Below, piece after piece: positions 1 through 5,513 of a stretch of DNA of 6,485 nucleotides (positions within the stretch are counted from its first letter, which is position 1; every line of letters starts with the position of its first letter). This DNA comes from an uncultured Acetatifactor sp. (GTDB lineage: Bacteria; Bacillota; Clostridia; Lachnospirales; Lachnospiraceae). The notes under the pieces are model-generated. The model was not told the DNA's origin. It saw only the letters and a program-made list of their open reading frames with translations, and searched no databases. The stretch covers positions 1 to 6,485 of the forward strand of contig CAJTZD010000120.1 in NCBI GenBank assembly GCA_910584235.1, in the 5' to 3' direction. Both the position numbers and the translations under genes were made by a program.

Positions 1-12
1 AAAATTGAATAA

Positions 13-411
13 GGGGTAGTAAAGGTTTCGACAGGGGTCTTGCAGCTGGAGAAGCTATCCGTTGCGATACGTTAATCGCACGGCGAACGCAGTTCGCCAT
101 TTAAAAATAAACGCTGAAGATAATTATCAGTACGCGCTGGCTGCTTAATCGCAGCCGGTGACGCCGCCTAAGGCGGCTTGTCCGCTCCGGGGCACCCACA
201 CTCCGGAATCCGGGCATCGACGATGTGGGAAACGACGCGCGCTAAGCTTTGCCCGCGCGGGCGTATCATGAAGCTACCGAATCTGCCAGATCGTTCGTTG
301 TCTGTCAGAGGAGGGAAAATGCAGGAGAAAGACCTGCAAAGATAACGGACTATGATAGTAGAAGGACAGGGAATGGGCTTTTGGACAGGGGTTCGACTCC
401 CCTCTACTCCA
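13..411 (+). ncRNA. ssrA: tmRNA (transfer-messenger RNA)
   Basis: This RNA rescues ribosomes stalled on broken mRNAs and adds a degradation tag to the unfinished protein. The 5' end GGGGTAG (13-19) pairs with CTACTCC (404-410) to form the acceptor stem, with one G-U pair, and A411 is the discriminator. The T-arm is AGGGG (387-391), loop TTCGACT (392-398) and CCCCT (399-403). The tag reading frame opens at GCT (113) after TAAAC and reads AEDNYQYALAA, then TAA at 146-148. A charged alanine would precede it. Pseudoknot-type stems are visible at 82-98 (GGCGAAC/GTTCGCC), 163-177 (GCCGCC/GGCGGC) and the palindrome at 251-262. The length of about 400 nt fits the family. After the discriminator the DNA reads CTA rather than CCA, so the mature CCA must be added by the tRNA nucleotidyltransferase. 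The promoter lies outside the window. No U-tract terminator follows; a repeat array does. Confidence 0.97.
113..148 (+). other. tmRNA proteolysis-tag reading frame (AEDNYQYALAA)
   Basis: This internal frame of the tmRNA runs from the resume codon GCT (113-115) to TAA (146-148) and encodes 11 residues ending in ALAA. The hydrophobic C-terminal end is the degron recognised by ClpXP-type proteases. The TAAAC directly before the resume codon resembles the conserved resume-site context of other tmRNAs. The acidic AEDN start is shared with clostridial tags as I remember them. The YQY segment makes the tag slightly longer than the shortest clostridial forms. Confidence 0.9.
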
Positions 412-581
412 CTAGCAAAACAACAGGGCGAGTCGAACCCCTTGGGTTCAGACTCCCCTCTACTCCACTAGCAAAACAACAGGGCGAGTCGAACCCCTTG
501 GGTTCAGACTCCCCTCTACTCCACTAGCAAAGCAACAGGGCGAGTCGAACCCCTTGGGTTCAGACTCTCCTCTACTCCACT
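395..581 (+). repeat. 56-bp tandem repeat array derived from the tmRNA 3' end
   Basis: GACTCCCCTCTACTCCACTA recurs with an exact 56-bp period, starting at 395, 451 and 507, with a diverged partial copy at 563-581. Units 395-450 and 451-506 are identical. Unit 507-562 differs at one base (AAAAC to AAAGC). The partial copy has CTCTCC for CTCCCC and diverges after 581. The first 17 nt of unit 1 are the 3' strand of the tmRNA T-arm and acceptor (395-411), so the array is an expansion of the gene end. The T-loop and 3' end of ssrA are well-known targets of tyrosine-recombinase elements. Stacked attachment-site copies are therefore one explanation, and replication slippage of a tandem repeat is the other. 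Near-identity of the units suggests recent expansion. There are no variable spacers, so it is not CRISPR. Confidence 0.93.
426..571 (+). repeat. Three hairpins, each holding an inverted T-arm copy
   Basis: Each array unit can fold at 426-459, 482-515 and 538-571. GAACCC pairs with GGGTTC around a CTT loop. After a bulged A, GAGTC pairs with GACTC, with weaker pairing beyond (GGG against CCT). The left arm GGCGAGTCGAACCCC is the reverse complement of GGGGTTCGACTCGCC, matching the tmRNA T-arm GGGGTTCGACTCCCC at all but one base. No T-run follows any of the hairpins, so they are not standard intrinsic terminators. They could still stabilise or mark the 3' end of the precursor tmRNA. Confidence 0.8.
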
Positions 582-621
582 TGTATGTAACCGGGCGGGA
601 AATCTGATTGGGAGGCATGGA

Positions 622-1131
622 ATGAGCTTGGATCTGCAAATAGTTGATATGGCAGGCGCCACGCCGGATCATTCGACTGTTATAACTAACTTTGTAAACA
701 TGGTTTATAATCAGTTAAAGGACAGCACATGTCGCGTGTACCCTGACAATGTTCAGTATAGATGGAAAATGAATGACGGTAAAGAGAAGACAGTCATTCC
801 GGATGCCTCTATCAATTGTCAGATTCGAAGCAGAAAAGGAAACAGTTTTCTCAATGCCCCGCAATTTGTTCTGGAGGTACTATCGCCGTCAACGGCAAAA
901 TATGACCGGACCGAGAAGAAAGAAATATACAGGGAAGAAGAAATACCGGAATACTGGATAATTGATATTCAAAGGCGTACAATTGAATTATATGATCTTG
1001 ATTATGAGAAAGAAGAGCCTAAGTATTATTTGATTGATACGATTACGGGAGAGAATAAAGAGGGGCTGCATTTGATTCATTTCCCGCATATTATGATTGA
1101 TTATGATAAAATATTTGACGGTGTGGAGTGA
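622..1131 (+). CDS. Uma2-family (DUF820) putative endonuclease, N-terminally short
   Basis: The 169-residue product matches the Uma2/DUF820 family, which has a PD-(D/E)XK nuclease fold but mostly unproven function. Visible family marks are VIPDAS (58-63, with the acidic D61), FVLEVLSPST (82-91, with E85), a lysine pair at 99-100 after DRTEK, and the IPEYWIID block (108-115). Family members I recall carry roughly 20-30 more N-terminal residues, including a Tyr/Glu-rich segment ending ELIDGE-like. Here the protein starts almost at the next block (MAGATPDHS), so it may be truncated or a short variant. The start is set by GGAGG at 611-615, six bases before ATG 622; ATG 616 would stop after two codons. 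Base use is richer in A and T than in the downstream genes, and the gene follows the tmRNA-end array by 40 bp, which suggests acquisition. No clear promoter was found; readthrough from ssrA is possible. Confidence 0.85.
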   Translation: MSLDLQIVDMAGATPDHSTVITNFVNMVYNQLKDSTCRVYPDNVQYRWKMNDGKEKTVIPDASINCQIRSRKGNSFLNAPQFVLEVLSPSTAKYDRTEKKEIYREEEIPEYWIIDIQRRTIELYDLDYEKEEPKYYLIDTITGENKEGLHLIHFPHIMIDYDKIFDGVE

Positions 1132-1169
1132 GAGAGGTTCTATTTTTTTGTCCGGATCAAAGAGGGAGC

Positions 1170-1208
1170 GGCTGGCGCATGAGGCGATTTATGCACAATG
1201 CGCCAGCC
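1170..1208 (+). terminator. Perfect 11-bp inverted repeat, possible terminator
   Basis: GGCTGGCGCAT (1170-1180) and ATGCGCCAGCC (1198-1208) are perfectly complementary and enclose a 17-nt loop. The stem is GC-rich and lies between the Uma2 gene and the next operon, where a terminator is expected. Only TTATT follows, a weak U-tract, so termination would be inefficient. It could instead be a protein-binding palindrome or an mRNA leader hairpin for the gene at 1269. Confidence 0.4.
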
Positions 1209-1268
1209 TTATTCATAACAGCGCCCAATGCTCCAAAGCGTTCTGTGCTGTAACTAAGGAGGTGTCAC

Positions 1269-1838
1269 ATGGATTCAGAGAAAAATACACTGTCGGTAGG
1301 GGGCTTTTTATTTTACACGGAAAAGGACGCCCAGCTGGCCAGAGCGGAGGAGCAGCGGATCGCCTACCTGGAGGAGCGGATTAATTACGATTCCCCGGAC
1401 AGCATCCGCTATATCTATGAGAAAACCATCGAAGAGCGCCTGTTTCGGACTCCGGTGGGGCTGCGTTATCTGGAGAAGCTAAAAGGGTATTTGATGACTC
1501 ATGGTATAGAGGAAGAGCATATCAGGGAGATTCCGCTGTATACTACCTTTGACGGGGAACTGCGGGGGCACACCAGCCCGGCGAGAGAGAGGGTCGTGCC
1601 CTCCAAGAGAAAAGACCGCGATATGGAAAAGGCCCGGTTTACCATTTCCGTTATACTGAATGTAATGCTGGCCTTTGCCATTGCAGCCATGTTCTTTATC
1701 TCCTATGTCAGCGACCAGCCGAACATTGTCAACTACGAGCGCGCCATCACGGACAAATACGCTTCCTGGGAACAGGAGCTGACACAGAGAGAGGAGGCTG
1801 TTCGGGAAAAGGAGAGGGAATTGAAATTGAGCGAATGA
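1269..1838 (+). CDS. Uncharacterised single-pass membrane protein, first gene of a two-component cluster
   Basis: I do not recognise a named family. The 189-residue protein resembles unnamed proteins I recall from Lachnospiraceae. It has a charged N-terminal region (1-118), with a GGFLFYTEKDAQLA segment (11-24), a helical Glu/Arg-rich stretch (25-60) and a TPVGLRYLEKL motif (61-71). One transmembrane helix follows at about 124-146, then a charged C-terminal helix (155-187) with coiled-coil character (EQELTQREEAVREKERE). Basic residues just before the helix (RKDRDMEKAR) suggest that the N-terminus is cytoplasmic and the coiled coil is outside. The start is firm: AAGGAGG (1256-1262) sits six bases before ATG. 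The response-regulator gene follows after 33 bp on the same strand, so the two are probably co-transcribed. A role as accessory or signal-transmitting partner of the sensor kinase is inference only. Confidence 0.85.
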   Translation: MDSEKNTLSVGGFLFYTEKDAQLARAEEQRIAYLEERINYDSPDSIRYIYEKTIEERLFRTPVGLRYLEKLKGYLMTHGIEEEHIREIPLYTTFDGELRGHTSPARERVVPSKRKDRDMEKARFTISVILNVMLAFAIAAMFFISYVSDQPNIVNYERAITDKYASWEQELTQREEAVREKERELKLSE

Positions 1839-1871
1839 TTTTCACAGAGTATTCGGAAAGGACGTGGAAAA

Positions 1872-2546
1872 ATGGAGCGTTTGAAGATACTGGTAGTGGA
1901 CGATGAGAGCAGGATGCGCAAGCTGGTGCGCGATTTCCTTGTAAAGACCGGCTATGACGTGATTGAGGCCGGAGACGGGGAAGAGGCCCTGGATCTGTTT
2001 TTTAAGCAAAAAGACATCGCCCTGGTGGTCTTAGACGTAATGATGCCCAAGATGGACGGCTGGCAGGTATGCCGGGAGATTCGGGAATATTCCAAGGTGC
2101 CCGTGATCATGCTCACAGCCAGGACGGATGAACAGGATGAGCTCCAGGGATTCCAGATGGGGGTGGACGAGTATGTCACAAAGCCTTTCAGCCCCAAGAT
2201 ACTGGTGGCCAGAATAGAAGCCATCCTGCGGCGCACCAGTCAGGCTGTGAACGAGGAAATCATAGGCTGCGGCGGTATTGAGATGGACAAAGCGGCCCAC
2301 CAGGTGACCATAGACGGCAGGCCGATAGACCTGAGTTATAAGGAATTTGAATTACTGGCTTATTTTCTGGAGAATCGGGGGATCGCCCTCTCCAGGGAGC
2401 GGATCCTGAATCATGTCTGGAATTATGATTACTTCGGGGACGCCCGTACTATTGACACCCATGTGAAAAAGCTCCGCAGCAAAATGGGCGATAAAGGGGA
2501 ACTGATTAAGACCATATGGGGTATGGGGTACAAGCTTGACGCGTAG
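1872..2546 (+). CDS. OmpR/PhoB-family response regulator
   Basis: This cytoplasmic transcription factor of 224 residues is activated by phosphorylation. The receiver domain (about 4-120) shows the acidic pair D10/D11, the phospho-acceptor D55 in LVVLDVMMPKMDG, the switch threonine T82 in MLTAR, and K104 in the TKPFSP motif. A winged-helix DNA-binding domain (about 130-223) follows, with the DLSYKEFELLAYF helix and the recognition-helix region DARTIDTHVKKLRSKM (190-205), ending in the family-typical IWGMGYKLD. All key residues are present and the length is normal. The start is supported by GGAAAGGA (1855-1862), nine bases before ATG. It is 33 bp after the membrane-protein gene and 19 bp before the histidine kinase, which is surely its partner. 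The target genes are unknown. Its own operon is a likely target, but I found no clear direct-repeat operator. Confidence 0.96.
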   Translation: MERLKILVVDDESRMRKLVRDFLVKTGYDVIEAGDGEEALDLFFKQKDIALVVLDVMMPKMDGWQVCREIREYSKVPVIMLTARTDEQDELQGFQMGVDEYVTKPFSPKILVARIEAILRRTSQAVNEEIIGCGGIEMDKAAHQVTIDGRPIDLSYKEFELLAYFLENRGIALSRERILNHVWNYDYFGDARTIDTHVKKLRSKMGDKGELIKTIWGMGYKLDA

Positions 2547-2565
2547 AGAGGCTTGGTGATTTTTC

Positions 2566-4059
2566 GTGACACATTCAATCAAACGGCAGCTGGCGCTGAT
2601 TTTCATCGGGTTGATGGCAGGCACGATCCTTTTGTGCTGGCTGATGAACAATTTATTCCTGGAAAAATACTATATCAGGAGCAAGACCGAGGTCATTTAT
2701 GAGGCCTATGAAACCATCCGCCAGGCGGCCAACAGCGACACGTACAATACCGAAGACTTCCACAAAGAGCTCAATAATGTCTGTAATATTTATAATATTA
2801 CAGTGTATGTCATGGATGCCAATTCCCGGCTGAAGTATGCTTCTATAAACGGCGGAGAGGAATTGGAGAAACGCCTGGCTGCATATGTCTTTGGCCTGTT
2901 CTCGGATTCCGCGAAAGTGATCGCTGAGGATGACGGATGCGTGGTGCAGCAGGTGCACACGGACGGAGGGGATTTCCTGGAGATGTACGGCAGGTTAAGC
3001 AGCGGGATCTCCTTTATCATGCACACGCCCTTGGAAAGCATACGGGAGAGCGTGAAGATTGCCAACCGCTTTCTGGCCTATATGGGAATCGTGGCCACGG
3101 TGGCCGGCGGCATTATTATCTGGTTTGTGTCCACAAAGATCACGAAGCCTATTCTGGAGCTGAACCGTATCTCGGAGAAGATGGTACATCTGGACTTTGA
3201 GGCCAGATATGAGGGAAGCGACGGCAACGAGATCGGCCTGCTGGGAGAGAACATCAACAAGCTCTCCGCGTCGCTGGAGCATTCCATCTCGGATTTGAAG
3301 ACGGCGAATAACGAACTGCTGAAAGACATTAAGAAAAAAGAAGAAATAGACGCTATGCGCAGGGAGTTCCTGGCCAATGTATCTCACGAGCTCAAAACCC
3401 CTATCGCACTGATACAAGGGTATGCGGAGGGGCTGTCCGAGGGGGTCAACGACGACCCGGAGAGCAGGAGCTTTTATTGTGAAGTCATCATGGACGAGGC
3501 TGCCAAGATGAACAACATGGTAAAGAAGCTGATGACGCTCAGTCAGCTGGAATCCGGCAATGACACGGTTACCATGGAACGCTTTGACGTGACGGCTCTT
3601 ATCCGGAATTATATTCAGTCCGCGGGCATTCTCACCAAACAGAATGAGATAACAGTGCGGATGGAGGACTATGGATCCGTCTATGTCTGGGGAGATGTGT
3701 ACAAGACGGAGGAAGTCTTCATGAACTATTTCTCCAATGCCGTGAACCACTGCCAGATCATGGATATACGAAAGGGTAAGATCATCGTCATCTCCCTGGA
3801 ACAAAGGGAGGGAAATATACGCATCGGTGTATTCAACACAGGAAAAACGATTCCGGAAGAAGCCGTACCGCATCTTTGGGAAAAGTTTTATAAGGTGGAT
3901 AAGGCAAGGACCAGGGAGTATGGAGGAAGCGGCGTGGGACTGTCCATCGTCAAGGCCATTATGGAATCCGTGAACCAGAAGTTTGGAGTAGAGAACTACA
4001 GCAATGGCGTATTGTTCTGGTTCGAATTGGAAAGCGCTCTTTCGGACCGTCGGGAATAA
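2566..4059 (+). CDS. Membrane sensor histidine kinase with HAMP domain
   Basis: The 497-residue partner of the upstream response regulator autophosphorylates on histidine and passes the phosphate on. Order: TM1 (about 9-29), extracytoplasmic sensor region (30-165), TM2 (about 168-189), HAMP (about 190-243) starting KITKPILELN, a linker coiled coil (240-266), HisKA with H274 in FLANVSHELKTPI, and the ATPase domain. The ATPase boxes are N (NYFSNAVNH, 387-395), G1 (VFNTGKTIPEE, 422-432), F (WEKFYKVDKA) and G2 (GGSGVGLSIVKAI, 453-465). G1 has NTG where many kinases have DxG; VanS-like kinases often vary here. The sensor region has no domain I recognise, but its size suits a PAS-like or double-helix fold. 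The start is GTG 2566: TGA at 2557-2559 closes the frame just upstream, and the next ATG lies inside TM1. The Shine-Dalgarno is weak (GGTGA at 2555-2559, or GAGAGG at 2546-2551 with long spacing), which suggests coupling to translation of the regulator ending 19 bp before. Confidence 0.95.
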   Translation: MTHSIKRQLALIFIGLMAGTILLCWLMNNLFLEKYYIRSKTEVIYEAYETIRQAANSDTYNTEDFHKELNNVCNIYNITVYVMDANSRLKYASINGGEELEKRLAAYVFGLFSDSAKVIAEDDGCVVQQVHTDGGDFLEMYGRLSSGISFIMHTPLESIRESVKIANRFLAYMGIVATVAGGIIIWFVSTKITKPILELNRISEKMVHLDFEARYEGSDGNEIGLLGENINKLSASLEHSISDLKTANNELLKDIKKKEEIDAMRREFLANVSHELKTPIALIQGYAEGLSEGVNDDPESRSFYCEVIMDEAAKMNNMVKKLMTLSQLESGNDTVTMERFDVTALIRNYIQSAGILTKQNEITVRMEDYGSVYVWGDVYKTEEVFMNYFSNAVNHCQIMDIRKGKIIVISLEQREGNIRIGVFNTGKTIPEEAVPHLWEKFYKVDKARTREYGGSGVGLSIVKAIMESVNQKFGVENYSNGVLFWFELESALSDRRE

Positions 4060-4071
4060 GGTAAAGAACAC

Positions 4072-4088
4072 TGCCGCCTCAAGCGGCA
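4072..4088 (+). other. Short perfect hairpin between kinase gene and hflX
   Basis: TGCCGC (4072-4077) and GCGGCA (4083-4088) form a 6-bp GC-rich stem with a CTCAA loop. It starts 13 bp after the kinase stop codon and ends just before the hflX ribosome-binding site. No T-run follows, so it is not a normal terminator. It could protect the 3' end of the two-component message or lower readthrough into hflX. Confidence 0.45.
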
Positions 4089-4113
4089 TATTGGAAGAAT
4101 GAAAGAGGAAAGT

Positions 4114-5418
4114 ATGGAAAAACAAGAAATTATTTATACAAAAGTATTGCTGGTAGGGCTGGATACCGGACAGGAAGAGGATTTTGAGCATTCCATGGAA
4201 GAGCTTAAGAGTCTGGCCGAAGCCGCTTACAAAGAAGTGGCGGGCATCATCGTCCAGCGCATGCCTGCCGTGAACAAGGCTTTTTATATTGGCACCGGAA
4301 AGGTGGAAGAGGTGCGGGAGTATGCAAAAGAGTGCGGGGCGCAGGAGGTGGTTTTCGACAATGCCCTTTCTCCGTCACAGGTGCGCAATCTCGGCAGGGA
4401 GCTTGAACTTCCCGTGCTGGACCGGACCAATCTGATTCTGGATATTTTTGCCATCCGGGCCCAGACCAAGGAGGCGAAGCTACAGGTAGAGACAGCAAGG
4501 CTGCAGTATTTCCTGCCCAGACTGGTGGGGATGCGGGAGAATCTGAGCAGACAGGGCGGCACCACCGGGGGCAGTCTAAGCAACAGAGGTGCCGGAGAGA
4601 CCAAGCTGGAGCTGGACAGACGAAAGATCGAACACCGGATCAGCGAACTGAAGAAAGATTTGGAGGAAGTGGCAGGAGCCAGGCAGACAATGCGCAAGAA
4701 GCGCAATCAGTCCCCCATTCCCAAAGTGGCCCTGGTAGGCTATACAAATGCGGGAAAGTCCACGATTATGAACCGCATGGTGGAGATGTACGGGGACAAT
4801 ATGGGAAAGGAATACTCTAAAGAAAAGACAGTGATGGAGAAAGACATGCTCTTTGCCACACTTGATACCAATGTGCGCTTTATCAATCCTGGGGCAGACG
4901 AGAATATTCCCTTTTTCCTGGCGGATACAGTGGGCTTTATCAATAAACTGCCCCACGGCCTGGTGGAAGCTTTCCATTCTACGCTGGAAGAGGTAAAATT
5001 CGCGGATCTGCTGATTCATGTAGTGGACTTTTCCGACGAGCATTACAGACAGCATATGGAGGTGACTGCCCAAACCCTGAGAGAACTGGAGGCCGGAGAC
5101 ATTCCGCGGATTGTGGTCTACAATAAAGCGGATAGATGTGATATGCCGGACTTGCCCAGAGTTAAGGAAGGACAGATTTACATGGCCGCATCCCTGGGAC
5201 GGGGCATGGCAGAACTGGTAGATCTGATTAAGGAATGCGTCTATGCGGACCGAATTCAGGTATCATTTCTGTTACCTTATGACAAAGGAAGCATAACTTC
5301 ATATTTTATGGAAAACGCTGCCGTGCTGGAGCAGGAGTACAGGGAAGAGGGGGTGTGGCTCAGGGTAAGCTGCAGCAAAAGCGATGCGGATAAATATTCG
5401 CAATTTTTACTTGTCTGA
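4114..5418 (+). CDS. hflX: GTPase HflX, ribosome-splitting rescue factor
   Basis: HflX is a cytoplasmic GTPase of the Obg-HflX group that binds 50S subunits and splits stalled or hibernating 70S ribosomes under stress. The product here is 434 residues. After the N-terminal HflX domain (about 8-110) comes the signature GGSLSNRGAGETKLELDRR (152-170), preceded by GGTT. The G domain shows G1 GYTNAGKST (209-217), switch T249 in LFATLD, G3 DTVGF (271-275), G4 NKAD (337-340) and a G5-like SLGRG (360-364). Between G1 and LFATLD there are 28 residues, against about 15 in the E. coli protein as I recall it, so switch I carries an insert. Start choice: ATG 4114 has AAGAGGAA (4103-4110) at good spacing. 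An in-frame ATG at 4099 would add five residues, but its GGAAGA is too close to it. The gene lies 54 bp after the kinase and may be read through from it. Confidence 0.96.
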   Translation: MEKQEIIYTKVLLVGLDTGQEEDFEHSMEELKSLAEAAYKEVAGIIVQRMPAVNKAFYIGTGKVEEVREYAKECGAQEVVFDNALSPSQVRNLGRELELPVLDRTNLILDIFAIRAQTKEAKLQVETARLQYFLPRLVGMRENLSRQGGTTGGSLSNRGAGETKLELDRRKIEHRISELKKDLEEVAGARQTMRKKRNQSPIPKVALVGYTNAGKSTIMNRMVEMYGDNMGKEYSKEKTVMEKDMLFATLDTNVRFINPGADENIPFFLADTVGFINKLPHGLVEAFHSTLEEVKFADLLIHVVDFSDEHYRQHMEVTAQTLRELEAGDIPRIVVYNKADRCDMPDLPRVKEGQIYMAASLGRGMAELVDLIKECVYADRIQVSFLLPYDKGSITSYFMENAAVLEQEYREEGVWLRVSCSKSDADKYSQFLLV

Positions 5419-5439
5419 CGGGGAAATATGTTGTATGAT
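5411..5439 (+). promoter_or_regulatory. Sigma-A-type promoter overlapping the hflX stop codon
   Basis: TTGTCT (5411-5416) and TATGAT (5434-5439) are separated by exactly 17 bp. They match the -35 consensus at four of six bases and the -10 at five of six. The -35 box covers the last codons of hflX, and transcription would start near 5446, about 70 nt before the lipoprotein start codon. This would give the lipoprotein its own transcription. Confidence 0.6.
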
Positions 5440-5513
5440 GAAAAAAGTACCGTAAGAGACGGCGTCAGATCGCGTTGAATAATAGAAGAAAGGCATTACA
5501 GGGAAGAGACAAA

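Noticed and set aside
249..527. Open frame on the + strand across the tmRNA and repeat array
   Set aside because: It lies inside a structured RNA and low-complexity tandem repeats, with repeated peptide blocks that mirror the DNA repeat. No ribosome-binding site supports it.
395..581. CRISPR array
   Set aside because: The whole 56-bp unit repeats with no variable spacers, and it is derived from the tmRNA end.
582..589. -10-like TATGTA before the Uma2 gene
   Set aside because: The nearest -35-like TTGGGT (554-559) is 24 bp away, too far for a sigma-A promoter.
1143..1149. T-run after the Uma2 gene as an intrinsic terminator
   Set aside because: No stable GC-rich stem precedes the seven T residues.
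1149..1268. Promoter for the membrane-protein/two-component operon
   Set aside because: Candidate -10-like sequences (TTCATA, TGTAAC) have no acceptable -35 at normal spacing, so I do not report one.
4099..4113. Alternative hflX start at ATG 4099
   Set aside because: Its only Shine-Dalgarno-like bases (GGAAGA) are almost against the ATG, while ATG 4114 has GAGG at proper spacing. The difference is only five residues.
2995..4191. 398-codon open frame on the - strand
   Set aside because: It runs antisense through a kinase with every catalytic motif intact and shows no recognisable protein features. It is a frame shadow.
5428..5478. 16-codon mini-frame (MLYDEKSTV...) upstream of the lipoprotein
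   Set aside because: It overlaps the predicted -10 box, so its start would not be in the transcript from that promoter. No other support was found.
5475..5513. TTG start extending the lipoprotein by 13 residues
   Set aside because: The extension is charged, lacks a good ribosome-binding site and would sit before a textbook lipoprotein signal peptide that begins at ATG 5514.
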